64,000 bases of DNA, taken from Acidimicrobiaceae bacterium (GTDB lineage Bacteria; Actinomycetota; Acidimicrobiia; Acidimicrobiales; RAAP-2). Position numbers and translations under genes: made by a program. The stretch is from assembly GCA_027355725.1 (NCBI GenBank), contig DAIEHI010000053.1, positions 1 to 64,000 of the forward strand. The letters run 5' to 3'. Under the pieces are notes generated by a model that ran no database searches, was not told the origin of the DNA, and saw nothing but the letters and a program-made list of their open reading frames with translations. Position 1 is the stretch's first letter; the number at the start of each line of letters is the position of its first letter. Below are positions 23,543 to 33,049 of the stretch, in pieces.

Positions 23543-25273
23543 GTGTCAGGATTCCCACGCTTCGATGCCGAGGGGGCGACCCTTCTCAGCGACCGCGACA
23601 TCAAGCGGCGCTGGGCGAAATTTCACGACAGCATTCGCTCGGTGTCGGGCAACGTCCTCCAGCGCGTCATCGGGCGCATGCTCGGCGAGGACACCGTGCG
23701 CTACAAGATTGCTCGTTTCTTTGGACGGCCCGTGTTGCGCGTGGTTCGCTCGCTTCGAAAGCGCCCCGCCCCGACCGTCGTAGAACCAGTCGTCGTCCAG
23801 TCCCAAAAGGTGGCGGCTCGACAGCAGTACTTTCCCGTGAACTACCGGATCCCCCGCCACGCCCTCGAGTCGGACACCATGGCGGCACACCAGCAGTTCG
23901 CCAACGTGGCGATCTTCGCCGTCGACGAATCCATCGAGAGCAGTGAACCGAGCGTGCGCGCACTCAACGATCTCCTCGAGAACTCGAAGAGTGAATGGAT
24001 CTTCCTCGTCGACGCTTCGATCAGCGAGGCGAACCAATCGGTGACGCTCGCGGCCCTGCTCAGTGCCGCGCTTGACGGCGACGACGTCGTCTTCGCCGAC
24101 GAGAACGGCCCGAATCCCTTCACACCAATCCTCAAGACCGCGGGCGTTGGCCCGCACACGTTGCTCAGTTACAACAGCGTCGGACGACCAGCCCTCCTTC
24201 GTCGAACGACCCTCGCTCGCATCGGCGGGTTCTCGACCGACGCCGGCTGGGTCTTCGAGCACGACGCGTACCTGCGACTAAAAGAGACCGGCGCCACGTT
24301 TCGCCACGTGACCGCGGTGCTGCCCGCGGGACGGCCCAGTATCGCCTTTGAGGCGTCGCACGTGAGTGAGGACACATGTCGCGTGGTTGAACGCGCCCTC
24401 GAGCGCCGGGGAATGTCCGGTGAAGTGACCGCAGGGAACCTGGCGGGCCTCGTGCACTGGCGTCTGCACGCCCCCGAGCCACACCCGTCGATCGACATCG
24501 TGATCCCGACCCGTGACCGAATCGATCTCGTTCGTCAGTGCATCGACGCCATAGAAGAGAAGACGACTTACACCAATTACGACATCATCATTCTCGACAA
24601 CGACTCGAAGGAGCCGGCGACCCTCGAGTACTTCGCCCAGACCAAGTACCGCGTGGTCCCCTGCCCTGGTCCGTTCAACTACGCGCACATTGTCAATCGC
24701 GGCATCAGCCACTCGAGCGCCCAGTTCGTCGTGACCCTCAACAACGACACCATCCTCGTCACCCCCGACTGGCTCGAACAGATGGTGGGACTCGCCTCAC
24801 AGCCAGACGTCAGCATCGTGGGTGCGTGTCTGCTCGATCAAGACGGGCGTCGAGAGCACGAGAGCATCGTGATCGCGCCCTACCCCCAGCACCTTCGAAC
24901 CGACTCGAACTACCCCCACCTCGATGAGTTCAGTGCCGCGACCCGCGACGTCGCGGCCGTCACCGGTGCGGTGCAGATGGTTCGTCGAGAGCTCTGGGAG
25001 TCCCTCGGTGGCATGGATGAGCAGTTGAAGGTCGTCATGAATGACGTCGACATCTGTCTGAGGAGTCAAGAGGACGGCCGTCACGTCGTGTACACCCCTG
25101 ACGTGCAGCTGTACCACCACGTGAGTTCGTCTCGCGGTGACCTCGACCCACTCGACGACCGGAATCGATTCATCCGCCGATGGGACATCTTTGGCACGTT
25201 CAAGGACCCGTACTTCCCCGAATCGCTGCTGTTACTTGGCGAAACGGTCTATTACCGTCACCAATGGGACTAA
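23543..25273 (+). CDS. Family 2 glycosyltransferase
   Basis: About 576 residues from GTG 23543 (AAGGA at 23530-23534; TTG 23510 would add 11). The N-terminal ~300 residues look like a degenerate glycosyltransferase half (WIFLVDASISEANQSVTLAA and DGDDVVFADENGP). The C-terminal half is a full GT2: IDIVIPTRDRIDLVRQCIDA, IIILDNDSKEPATLEYF, VTLNNDTILVTPDWLEQMVG and MNDVDICLR near the acceptor site. This two-domain design is common in O-antigen-type polysaccharide synthesis. There is no membrane segment. The unit ends at a clear terminator. Confidence 0.85.
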   Translation: MSGFPRFDAEGATLLSDRDIKRRWAKFHDSIRSVSGNVLQRVIGRMLGEDTVRYKIARFFGRPVLRVVRSLRKRPAPTVVEPVVVQSQKVAARQQYFPVNYRIPRHALESDTMAAHQQFANVAIFAVDESIESSEPSVRALNDLLENSKSEWIFLVDASISEANQSVTLAALLSAALDGDDVVFADENGPNPFTPILKTAGVGPHTLLSYNSVGRPALLRRTTLARIGGFSTDAGWVFEHDAYLRLKETGATFRHVTAVLPAGRPSIAFEASHVSEDTCRVVERALERRGMSGEVTAGNLAGLVHWRLHAPEPHPSIDIVIPTRDRIDLVRQCIDAIEEKTTYTNYDIIILDNDSKEPATLEYFAQTKYRVVPCPGPFNYAHIVNRGISHSSAQFVVTLNNDTILVTPDWLEQMVGLASQPDVSIVGACLLDQDGRREHESIVIAPYPQHLRTDSNYPHLDEFSAATRDVAAVTGAVQMVRRELWESLGGMDEQLKVVMNDVDICLRSQEDGRHVVYTPDVQLYHHVSSSRGDLDPLDDRNRFIRRWDIFGTFKDPYFPESLLLLGETVYYRHQWD

Positions 25274-25277
25274 GAGG

Positions 25278-25305
25278 CGGCCCGGATGTGACGGGCCGTT
25301 CTTGT
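25278..25305 (+). terminator. Intrinsic terminator after the GT2 gene
   Basis: CGGCCCG 25278-25284 pairs with CGGGCCG 25292-25298 across a 7-base loop, followed by TTCTTGT. The stem begins 4 bp after the stop codon. Confidence 0.75.
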
Positions 25306-25310
25306 AACCT

Positions 25311-27566
25311 GTGTCCGTGAACAACGCCTGGGCGAGTCTCGTCGCCAGATACCAGAGACTTCCCGCGTCCACGACACCGATCCTCGTGATCGTGCTCTGC
25401 GTGCTCTTTGGCAACGTCTTGTTCCTCGTGGGACTCGCCAACGTGAACCCCATCTCATGGACCGCGGGGATATCGCGGATCCTCTGCAACGTGACCTGCG
25501 GGCGACCAATGATCGACCCCAACGTTGGCTACATCACCCAATCACTCGGTCACGTCGCCGCTATGGACGTCCTGCACGGCCACTTGCCGTGGTGGAACTA
25601 CTTCCAGGGCCTCGGCCAACCACTCGCGGGAGAGATGCAGTCCGCGGCCCTGTTCCCACTGACGATCCTGTTCGCGCTCCCGAGCGGCCTGCTGTGGTTC
25701 CACGCGTCGCTCGAGATCATCGCGGGGGTTTCGACGTACTTCCTCGCCAAGCGCCTTTCCATGCCCACCTTCGTCGCCACCGGCGTCGGTGTGCTCTTCG
25801 CTCTCAACGGCACCTACTCGTGGCTCGGTAACGCGGTCCTCAATCCCATTGCGTTCCTGCCAATGCTCATCCTCGGGATCGAGATCATCTACGACAACGC
25901 CACGAACAACGCGCGCCGCGGCTGGTACGTGGCGGCGATCGCACTCGCGCTCTCGCTCTTCGCCGGGTTCCCCGAGGTCGCGTACTTCGACGCCCTGTTC
26001 GGTGGCGGTTGGGCGATCGTGCGTTTCTTCTCGGTGCCACGCGAAGCCCGGCTGGTGGCGGTTCGTCGAGTCGGTCTCGCCGGACTCGTCGGCGGGCTGC
26101 TCGCACTACCCATCCTCGTGCCCTTCGCCGACTTCATGAAGGTCGCCAATGTCGGCAGTCACGCCGCCGGTGGCGAGAGCACCGCGCACCTCGGTTTTCA
26201 CGCCGCGTCGATGTTCATCGACCCTTACATCTACGGTCTCATCTTCGCGAACCCCAACGCGGCGACCGCGTGGGGCGGCATTGGCGGGTACTTCACGTTC
26301 AGCGTGGTGGCGCTCGCGCTCCTCGGACTCTTTGGCTCGCGTCATCGACCGCTTCGGATATTCCTCGCCGCTTGGACGATCGTCGGGCTCGCGAGCATCT
26401 TCAATCTCTTCTACGCCCACCAACTGTTCAATCTCCTCCCGCTCGCGAGCAGCGCCGATCTGCCGCGCTACATCATGCCGAGCTGCGAGATGGCACTCAT
26501 CATCCTCGCGGGCCTTGGCATCATGGACTTCGCCAAGGAACGCCGGGCGCAGCGTCTGTTCACCGTGACGACCGTCGTCGCTATCTTGTTGCTGCTCTGG
26601 GGCGCACTCGAAGCGCACACCTGGAACGCCGGTGTGATCCACACCACCAAGACCCAAGTCGTCTATACCATCCTCGACTCGATCCCCTTCGTCGTTGCAT
26701 TCATACTGCTCATCCTCGGACGCTTCTCCTTCGCCAAGATTGTCCCGTTGCTGATCACGATCGTGGTCGTGGGCGAGACGATCGTGATGTTCCAGGTTCC
26801 CACCGGCGGCGCCGCCAAACAGATCAACATCGACATGGCGCCCATTGAGTTCCTCCAAAAGAATCAGGGCCAACTGCGTTTCCTCGACCTCGGTGTCTTG
26901 ACGGCGAACTGGGGGTCCCAGTTTGGCATCAACTCACTCAGTGCGATCGACCTGCCCTTCCCGTCCACGTTCGCCACACTCATCAACACGACGCTCTATC
27001 CCAACTTTCCCGCCCCCTTGAACCAATTCGTCATCCACGACGGCATGACCGGCATCATCGCGCAAGAACAACAAGTCGTCGACCACCTCTCGGCCTACGA
27101 AGACGCTTCGGTCAAGTACCTCGTCGCGCCGAGTGCGGTCGTGATCCTGCCGGCGCTGACCAAGCTCGGCGTCACCCAGGTCTTTCACGACGACATCGTG
27201 ACGATCTACCAACTCCCTCACCCACGGCCTTTCTTCTCTACGACGTCGTCCTCGTGCACCGTGACGAGCACGTCGAACAACCAAGCGACCGTCTCGTGTC
27301 CAACGGCTGGCACCACGCTCATCCGCACCGAGCTCTTCATGAGCGGCTGGCACGCGTACGTGAACGGCAAGGAAGTACCGATCACCGCTTCGGACATTGC
27401 CTACCAGAGCATCCCGGTGCCGGCGGGCACTTCAACGGTGACCTATTCCTTCGCTCCGCCGCACGTGCACTACGCCCTGCTCGCAGCCCTGCTCGCTGGT
27501 CTGTTCCTCGTGTATTCGTGGATTCGTGAGCGAATGCCCGCTGCGAGGCCGCGCCACAAGCGCTGA
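25311..27566 (+). CDS. YfhO-like multi-spanning membrane protein
   Basis: 751 residues, with about 12 helices in the first 500 residues and a large extracytoplasmic C-terminal domain ending in one more helix. The early loop GYITQSLGHVAAMDVLHGHL and PWWNYFQGLGQPLAGEMQSA resembles the first extracytoplasmic loop of YfhO and GT-C-fold proteins. The end SGWHAYVNGKEVPITASDIA and VPAGTSTVTYSF matches the YfhO C-terminal pattern. Members are thought to modify cell-wall polymers, possibly by glycosyl transfer from lipid-linked donors. GTG 25311 follows the terminator closely. Confidence 0.75.
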   Translation: MSVNNAWASLVARYQRLPASTTPILVIVLCVLFGNVLFLVGLANVNPISWTAGISRILCNVTCGRPMIDPNVGYITQSLGHVAAMDVLHGHLPWWNYFQGLGQPLAGEMQSAALFPLTILFALPSGLLWFHASLEIIAGVSTYFLAKRLSMPTFVATGVGVLFALNGTYSWLGNAVLNPIAFLPMLILGIEIIYDNATNNARRGWYVAAIALALSLFAGFPEVAYFDALFGGGWAIVRFFSVPREARLVAVRRVGLAGLVGGLLALPILVPFADFMKVANVGSHAAGGESTAHLGFHAASMFIDPYIYGLIFANPNAATAWGGIGGYFTFSVVALALLGLFGSRHRPLRIFLAAWTIVGLASIFNLFYAHQLFNLLPLASSADLPRYIMPSCEMALIILAGLGIMDFAKERRAQRLFTVTTVVAILLLLWGALEAHTWNAGVIHTTKTQVVYTILDSIPFVVAFILLILGRFSFAKIVPLLITIVVVGETIVMFQVPTGGAAKQINIDMAPIEFLQKNQGQLRFLDLGVLTANWGSQFGINSLSAIDLPFPSTFATLINTTLYPNFPAPLNQFVIHDGMTGIIAQEQQVVDHLSAYEDASVKYLVAPSAVVILPALTKLGVTQVFHDDIVTIYQLPHPRPFFSTTSSSCTVTSTSNNQATVSCPTAGTTLIRTELFMSGWHAYVNGKEVPITASDIAYQSIPVPAGTSTVTYSFAPPHVHYALLAALLAGLFLVYSWIRERMPAARPRHKR

Positions 27567-27575
27567 GGTGATGCG

Positions 27576-27785
27576 ATGAGCGTCACACTGTTTGGCGTCA
27601 TCGCGGTCAGCTTCATGATGCTCATGTACGCCCTTGAGTCAAAGGGCCGGCACTTCATTGCGCTCTTCGCACTCGGCTGCGCCCTCTCGAGCACGTACGG
27701 CTTCTTGAGTGGGGCGTGGCCCTTTGGCGTCGTGGAGGGCATCTGGACCTTCATCGCCCTCGCGCGCTGGCGATCGGCGAAGTAG
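27576..27785 (+). CDS. Small conserved membrane protein
   Basis: 69 residues from ATG 27576, 9 bp after the YfhO-like gene. Two helices are predicted (LFGVIAVSFMMLMYALE and IALFALGCALSSTYGFL), then the motif SGAWPFGVVEGIWTFIALAR. I have seen this motif in small actinomycete proteins of unknown function but cannot name the family. Close spacing suggests co-transcription with the YfhO-like gene. Confidence 0.65.
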   Translation: MSVTLFGVIAVSFMMLMYALESKGRHFIALFALGCALSSTYGFLSGAWPFGVVEGIWTFIALARWRSAK

Positions 27786-27821
27786 TCACGCCCCTCGGTG
27801 TCGTGCGGTACGGTGGCCGTA

Positions 27822-28604
27822 ATGTCGAATCGACTTGAGAGCCTCGACCTCAGCCAGTCCATGAGTCATGAGGCGTCCGAGGCTCGCATCCAAGTCGCCC
27901 AGCGCCGCCTGACCCAACTGCGCCTGTTCACGGGCGGCCTGCTCGAACCCGCGACCGAGGGCCCCGGACTGCTCGTGCTCTTCGAAGGCTTCGACGCTGC
28001 CGGTAAGGGCGGCGCCATCCGCAGGCTCACCGCGAGCCTCGACCCGCGCCACGTGCGCGTCGTGCCGATCGCCGTTCCAACCGACGAGGAGAGTCGTCAC
28101 CACTTCCTCTGGCGTTTCCAGGAATCACTGCCGGGTCGCGGCGAGATGACGGTCTACGACCGCTCGTGGTACGGGCGGATGCTGGTCGAGCGCGTTGAAG
28201 GACTCATCGACTTGGCGACCGTCAAGTCCTCGGCCACCGAGATCGTCGATTTCGAGCGCATGCTCGTGAACGACGGTGTCACCATCATCAAGCTGTGGCT
28301 CCAGATCTCAGAACTCGAGCAGTTGCGTCGATTCGACGATCGAGCGAGCGATCCACTCAAGCAATGGAAACTCACCCCCGACGACTGGCGCAACCGCGAG
28401 AAGCGCCCGGCGTACCTGAGCGCCATCAACGACATGATCGAGCTCACCGATCACGCCCACGCCCACTGGGACTTGATCGCCGCCGAGAACAAGCACTTCG
28501 CGCGCGTGCAAGTACTCGAGACCATCGTCAATCGCTGGGTGCACGACCTGCAACGTCGCGGCTTCAGTGTGCCCGAGGCCCACGGCGGCGACTACTTGCG
28601 CTGA
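27822..28604 (+). CDS. ppk2: Polyphosphate kinase 2 family protein
   Basis: 260 residues from ATG 27822. The Walker A region is LFEGFDAAGKGGAIRRL, the Walker B/lid region MTVYDRSWYGRMLVERVEGL, and the C-terminal DLIAAENKHFARVQVLETI is typical of the family. It transfers phosphate from polyphosphate to a nucleoside mono- or diphosphate. The single-domain length (about 260) fits class I or III; which nucleotide is used cannot be told. It is not operon-linked to ppx, which lies at 54-55 kb. Confidence 0.9.
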   Translation: MSNRLESLDLSQSMSHEASEARIQVAQRRLTQLRLFTGGLLEPATEGPGLLVLFEGFDAAGKGGAIRRLTASLDPRHVRVVPIAVPTDEESRHHFLWRFQESLPGRGEMTVYDRSWYGRMLVERVEGLIDLATVKSSATEIVDFERMLVNDGVTIIKLWLQISELEQLRRFDDRASDPLKQWKLTPDDWRNREKRPAYLSAINDMIELTDHAHAHWDLIAAENKHFARVQVLETIVNRWVHDLQRRGFSVPEAHGGDYLR

Positions 28605-28641
28605 GTGGCCGCGGCACCTGGCTATCTGGAACACTGAGGGT

Positions 28642-29595
28642 ATGACCTCTCGCTACGGCATCACCATCCCCTTTGACGGCGTGTCACTCCCCGAGCACCG
28701 TGAGTGGTTCCATCGCCTCGCCGAGCTCGGCTACAGCGACGTCTGGTCCTCCGAGGTCGACGGGGCCGACGGCTTCACGCCACTCGCGTTGTGCGCGGCC
28801 TGGGAGTCGCGACTGAACGTGGGAGTCGCGGTGACGCCGGTGTTCACCCGAGGTCCCGGTCTCATGGCGATGAGCATCGCCGCGCTCGCTGAAGTGGCTC
28901 AAGGTCGTTTCACGATGGGCCTCGGCGCGTCGAGCCTGCCGGTGGTCGAACGATGGAACGGCATTGAGTACGAGCGTCCCTTCGCCCACACGCGCGACGT
29001 CCTGCGCTTCGTGAACAAGGCGCTCGCCGGCGAGAAGATCGACGAGGTGTTCGAGACCTTTGAAGTCCACGGATTCAAACTCTCGCGCCCCGTCCTCGAG
29101 CGTCCGCCAATACTGCTCGGGGCGCTTCGCCCCGGCATGCTGCGTCTCGCCGGTCGCGAGGGCGATGGCGCGATCCTCAACTGGCTCGCCGCGACAGACG
29201 TCGCGGCGTGTCGAGACGAAGTCGGCCCCGACAAGACCATCGCAGCGCGCTTGTTCGTCATCCCGACCGAAGACGCCGACGCGGCGCGCTTCATCGCTCG
29301 ACGAATGATCTCGTCGTACCTGACGGTGCCCACCTACGCCGAGTTCCATCGCTGGCTCGGACGAGGCGAACGGCTCCAGCCAATGTGGGACGCGTGGGCT
29401 GAAGGTGATCGCAAGCGCGCCAATGAAGTGATCCCCGATGACGTCGTCGACGAACTGATCATCCACGGTTCCTACGAGGCGTGTCGAGAACACGTGGCGC
29501 GCTACATCGAGGCGGGCGTGCAAATTCCTACCCTCGCCGTCATCCCCTACGGCGTCGAGCTCAGCGACGCCGTTGAGGGGCTCGCGCCACGCTGA
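28642..29595 (+). CDS. LLM-class (probably F420-dependent) oxidoreductase
   Basis: 317 residues from ATG 28642. The luciferase-like barrel is evident: YGITIPFDGVSLPEHREWFH, LGYSDVWSSEVDGADGFTPL, RLNVGVAVTPVFTRGPGLMA, GRFTMGLGASSLPVVERWNG and the later GALRPGMLRLAGREGDGAIL. In actinomycetes such proteins usually use coenzyme F420, and cofD and cofE are present in this window. Substrate unknown. It lies between ppk2 and ribC on the same strand. Confidence 0.85.
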   Translation: MTSRYGITIPFDGVSLPEHREWFHRLAELGYSDVWSSEVDGADGFTPLALCAAWESRLNVGVAVTPVFTRGPGLMAMSIAALAEVAQGRFTMGLGASSLPVVERWNGIEYERPFAHTRDVLRFVNKALAGEKIDEVFETFEVHGFKLSRPVLERPPILLGALRPGMLRLAGREGDGAILNWLAATDVAACRDEVGPDKTIAARLFVIPTEDADAARFIARRMISSYLTVPTYAEFHRWLGRGERLQPMWDAWAEGDRKRANEVIPDDVVDELIIHGSYEACREHVARYIEAGVQIPTLAVIPYGVELSDAVEGLAPR

Positions 29596-29676
29596 GTTCA
29601 TCCATCGAGCAGTGTCCACGCCGGCGAGGGGTCGTGGCGCGTTCTCTACACTGGAACCACTACCGATTGGAGTCTC

Positions 29677-30183
29677 GTGGCCAAGAAAACGAAATCGCGC
29701 AAGAAGCTGAAGATTGGTGTCGTCGACACCATGTTCGCCCGCTACGACATGGGCGCGGCCGCGCGCGCAGAACTCGCCGAATGCCCGGGTTACGACAAGA
29801 AGTTCACCGTCGTCTCTCGAACCGTCCCGGGGTTCAAGGACCTCGCGGTCGCGGCGAAGAACCTCATCGAGAAGAACGGCTGTGACATCGTGGTGGCCCT
29901 GGGCATGCCGGGTTCAGCCCCCATTGACAAGCAGTGCGCTCACGAGGCGGCGCTCGGCATCATGCAGGCACAACTCCTCACGTCGACGCCCATTCTCGAG
30001 GTCTTCGTCCACGAAGACGAAGCGAGCGACCCCGCCGTGCTCGCTTCGGTCTTCGAGAACCGTTCGCGTAAGCACGCGAGGAACGCGTACTGGATGTTGT
30101 TCGAACCAGAGCAACTCGCTCGCCGCGCGGGACAAGGTGTGCGTCAGGGATTTGACGACGCCGGTCCACTGACGAACGCCTGA
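29677..30183 (+). CDS. ribC: Archaeal-type riboflavin synthase
   Basis: 168 residues from GTG 29677. The whole chain follows the archaeal riboflavin synthase family, which is related to lumazine synthase and unrelated to the usual bacterial RibE: KIGVVDTMFARYDMGAAARA, VVSRTVPGFKDLAVAAKNLI, CDIVVALGMPGSAPIDKQCA, LEVFVHEDEASDP and RRAGQGVRQGFDDAGP. It converts two 6,7-dimethyl-8-ribityllumazine molecules to riboflavin, the precursor of FMN, FAD and F420's deazaflavin. The basic N-terminus (AKKTKSRKKL) is extra. No other rib gene is nearby. Confidence 0.9.
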   Translation: MAKKTKSRKKLKIGVVDTMFARYDMGAAARAELAECPGYDKKFTVVSRTVPGFKDLAVAAKNLIEKNGCDIVVALGMPGSAPIDKQCAHEAALGIMQAQLLTSTPILEVFVHEDEASDPAVLASVFENRSRKHARNAYWMLFEPEQLARRAGQGVRQGFDDAGPLTNA

Positions 30184-30251
30184 CGCACGCAGGGTCGCTC
30201 GGTTCACTATGCTCCACTGAGTTACCTTGCAGTAACCAAGAGGAGGATCCA

Positions 30252-31460
30252 ATGCCCGAAGCCGTCATCGTCGCCACCGGACGCACCCCGATCGGGCGCG
30301 CCTTCAAAGGATCGCTGGTCGACTTGCGACCCGACGACCTCGCCGCGCACGTCGTGCGAGAAGTCCTCGCCAAGCTCCCAGAGCTCGACCCCAACAGCGT
30401 CGAAGACCTCATGCTCGGCTGCGGCCAGCCCGCCGGCGAAGCCGGCTTCAACATCGCGCGCGTGACCGCCCTGCTCGCGGGAATGGACAATGTCCCCGGT
30501 GTCACGGTCAATCGCTACTGCTCCTCGTCACTCCAGACCATCCGCATGGCCGCGCACGCCATCCGCGCTGGCGAGGGGGACGTCTTCATCGCCGCGGGCG
30601 TTGAGACCGTCTCGCGCTTCGCTGCCGGAGCCTCGGACAGTGGCAAGGCCATGAACCCGCTCTTCTCTGACGCCCTCGCACGCACCGCCAGCCGCTCAGA
30701 GAAGGCCGGCGAGCCCTGGACACCACAGCCGGGCCTGCCCGACATCTACATCGCCATGGGCCAGACCGCGGAGAACGTCGCTGAGTTCGAGAAGGTGTCG
30801 CGCCTCGAGATGGACGAATTCGCCGTTCGGAGCCAGGAACTCGCCGTCGCCCACCAGGCGAACGGATTCTTCGAACGCGAGATCATCCCCGTCACCCTGC
30901 CCGACGGCACCGTGATCTCAAAGGACGACGGCCCTCGAGCCGGCACGACGCTCGAAAAGCTCGCGACCCTGCAGCCGGTGTTTCGAGAGGGCGGCACGAT
31001 CACCGCAGGCAACGCCTGTCCCCTCAACGACGGCGCGGCCGCCGTGGTCGTGATGAGCGACACCCGTGCGAAAGAACTGGGCATCAAGCCACTGGCGAGG
31101 ATCGTGGCGAGCGGCGTCACCGGACTCAACCCTGAGATCATGGGGCTCGGACCGGTTGAAGCGTGCCGTCAGGCCATGCAGCGCGCGGGCATGACCATCA
31201 ACGACATCGATCTCGTCGAGATCAACGAGGCCTTCGCCGCCCAGGTGCTGCCGTCGGCGAAGCACCTCGGGATTTCGCTCGACAAGTTGAACATCCGTGG
31301 CGGCGCAATCGCCCTGGGTCACCCCTTTGGCATGACCGGTGCTCGCATCATGACCACGCTGCTCAACTCGCTCGAGGACTCGGGCAAGCGTATTGGCATG
31401 GAGACAATGTGCGTCGGCGGCGGTCAGGGCATGGCCATGATCGTCGAGCGACTGGACTGA
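30252..31460 (+). CDS. Thiolase (acetyl-CoA C-acyltransferase)
   Basis: 402 residues from ATG 30252, with GGAGG just upstream. The nucleophilic Cys90 is in VTVNRYCSSSLQTI. The His motif is GGAIALGHPFGMTGARIMTT and the second Cys is in MCVGGGQGMAMIVE. The length and motifs fit degradative thiolases (FadA/FadI-like), which cleave 3-oxoacyl-CoA; a biosynthetic role cannot be excluded. Its stop abuts the convergent Trm112-like gene with no gap. Confidence 0.92.
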   Translation: MPEAVIVATGRTPIGRAFKGSLVDLRPDDLAAHVVREVLAKLPELDPNSVEDLMLGCGQPAGEAGFNIARVTALLAGMDNVPGVTVNRYCSSSLQTIRMAAHAIRAGEGDVFIAAGVETVSRFAAGASDSGKAMNPLFSDALARTASRSEKAGEPWTPQPGLPDIYIAMGQTAENVAEFEKVSRLEMDEFAVRSQELAVAHQANGFFEREIIPVTLPDGTVISKDDGPRAGTTLEKLATLQPVFREGGTITAGNACPLNDGAAAVVVMSDTRAKELGIKPLARIVASGVTGLNPEIMGLGPVEACRQAMQRAGMTINDIDLVEINEAFAAQVLPSAKHLGISLDKLNIRGGAIALGHPFGMTGARIMTTLLNSLEDSGKRIGMETMCVGGGQGMAMIVERLD

Positions 31461-31691
31461 CTAGGACGCCTTGCCCGTCGAGCGCGCCGCGGGGTCGTTC
31501 ACGTAGGCGTCATGACGCTCGTCACTGACCGGCGTCGACTCGTCGGGTAACAGCACCGGGATCGAGTCGATCACCTGATAGGCCACGCGTCGACGCGGGT
31601 TGTACAGCACATGGTCGGCTTCGATGTAGAGCAGCGATTCGTGATCGACGGGGTCCTCGAGTAGTTCGAGAAGGAAACTGTCCAGTGCCAT
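31461..31691 (-). CDS. Trm112-like (UPF0434) protein
   Basis: 76 residues from ATG 31691, 2 bp after the phosphomannomutase stop. The sequence MALDSFLLELLEDPVDHESL, YIEADHVLYNPRRRVAYQVI and DSIPVLLPDES follows the bacterial Trm112/UPF0434 pattern. Many homologues bind zinc through four Cys, but here the CP..K.pL motif is DPVDHESL and no Cys is present, so metal binding is unlikely. Actinomycetes often place this gene after manB. Confidence 0.8.
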   Translation of the reverse strand: MALDSFLLELLEDPVDHESLLYIEADHVLYNPRRRVAYQVIDSIPVLLPDESTPVSDERHDAYVNDPAARSTGKAS

Positions 31692-31693
31692 TC

Positions 31694-33043
31694 CTAGGCT
31701 CCTTTGATCATCGTGAGGACGTCGCGCACGTGCGCAGCGCACAACTCGTCCGTCGCTGCTTCGACATTGAGGCGAAGCAGCGGTTCGGTATTCGAGGGGC
31801 GCAGATTGAACCACCAACTCTCGAAGTCAGCGCTCAGCCCATCGAGTTCGTCGACGTTGACGCCCTCATCCTTCAGTCGTCGCGTCAGGGACGCCACGAC
31901 CGCGGCAGGGTCGGCGACCTCGGTGTTGATCTCGCCCGAGGCGGCGAATCGCTTGAAGGGTCGTGCCAGCTCAGACAGGGCAATCTGCGCGCCACTCAAG
32001 AGTTCGAGCACGATGAGTGCGGTGATGATCCCAGAGTCGGCACGGTAGTTGTCTCGGTAGTAGTAATGCCCCGAGTGCTCGCCGCCAAAGACCGCGTTGG
32101 TCTCGGCCATGGTCTGTTTGATGTAGCTGTGACCGACCCGGGTGCGAACGGGCACGCCACCGGCCTCGGTGATGACCGCCGGCACCGACTTAGAACAGAT
32201 CAGGTTGTAGAGGATCGTCGCGCCCGGATTTCGTCGCAGCATCGCCGAGGCCACCATCGCAGTCGTGGTCGAGCCGCTGATGGGTTGGGCCTTCTCGTCG
32301 ATGAGAAAGACGCGGTCGGCGTCACCGTCAAAGGCGAGCCCAATGTCGGCTCCGGTCTCGAGGACGCGGGCTTGCAGGTCGCGCAGGTTCTCGGGATTGA
32401 GCGGATCGGCGGGGTGATTGGGGAAGGTGCCGTCGAGCTCTTGGTACATGATCTCGAGCTCAAAGGGCAGGCCGTCAAAGATCTTGGGCGCAATGTAGCC
32501 ACCCATGCCGTTCGCGGTGTCGGCCACGATCTTGAGGGGACGAAGGGCCCCGAGGTCGACAAAGGAGTGCACGTGGCGCACCCATTCATCCATCAGGTCA
32601 CGCTGCTCTAACGCGGCGAGTTCACCGTTCGCCGGTTCGCGCCAGAACGCACTCGCCATCTGCTCGATCTGGGCGAGGCCGGTGTCTACGCCAACGGGCT
32701 TGGCGCCGGCGAGACAGAGTTTGATCCCGTTGTAGCGCGCCGGGTTGTGCGACGCGGTGAACATCGCCCCGGGGGCGTCGAGGTGACCTGAGGCGAAGTA
32801 GAGAAAGTCGGTGGACGCGAGACCGAGGTCCACCACGGCAACGCCAACCGCTCGGGCGCCCTCGGCGAATGCCATGCTCAAGGTTTCTCCCGAAGGTCGC
32901 ATGTCACGCGCTACGACGATGCGCGGGGCCTTCACGAAGCTCGCGAACGCCGATCCCACGGCTCGAGCGATACGTTCGTCGAGTTGATCAGGGTACGTGC
33001 CTCGAATGTCGTAGGCCTTGAAGATTGCGCGACTGTCCACCAC
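31694..33043 (-). CDS. manB: Phosphomannomutase / phosphoglucomutase
   Basis: 449 residues from GTG 33043; the next codon is also GTG. The phosphoserine loop is MFTASHNPARYNGIKLC, the Mg site GLAFDGDADRVFLID, the sugar loop FGGEHSGHYYYRD, and the phosphate-binding C-terminal motif RPSNTEPLLRLNVEA. It interconverts mannose-6-phosphate and mannose-1-phosphate, feeding the nucleotidyltransferase at 49567-50643. It is followed by the Trm112-like gene and preceded 7 bp upstream by the stop of a large membrane protein, so these belong to one transcription unit. Confidence 0.92.
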   Translation of the reverse strand: MVDSRAIFKAYDIRGTYPDQLDERIARAVGSAFASFVKAPRIVVARDMRPSGETLSMAFAEGARAVGVAVVDLGLASTDFLYFASGHLDAPGAMFTASHNPARYNGIKLCLAGAKPVGVDTGLAQIEQMASAFWREPANGELAALEQRDLMDEWVRHVHSFVDLGALRPLKIVADTANGMGGYIAPKIFDGLPFELEIMYQELDGTFPNHPADPLNPENLRDLQARVLETGADIGLAFDGDADRVFLIDEKAQPISGSTTTAMVASAMLRRNPGATILYNLICSKSVPAVITEAGGVPVRTRVGHSYIKQTMAETNAVFGGEHSGHYYYRDNYRADSGIITALIVLELLSGAQIALSELARPFKRFAASGEINTEVADPAAVVASLTRRLKDEGVNVDELDGLSADFESWWFNLRPSNTEPLLRLNVEAATDELCAAHVRDVLTMIKGA

Positions 33044-33049
33044 CCAACA

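Noticed and set aside
26106..26873. 255-residue minus-strand frame inside the YfhO-like gene
   Set aside because: Composition (Glu/Arg/Asp-rich) is typical of an antisense shadow; the plus-strand membrane protein is convincing.
31685..32611. 308-residue plus-strand frame opposite manB
   Set aside because: manB is unmistakable on the minus strand; the frame has no family pattern.
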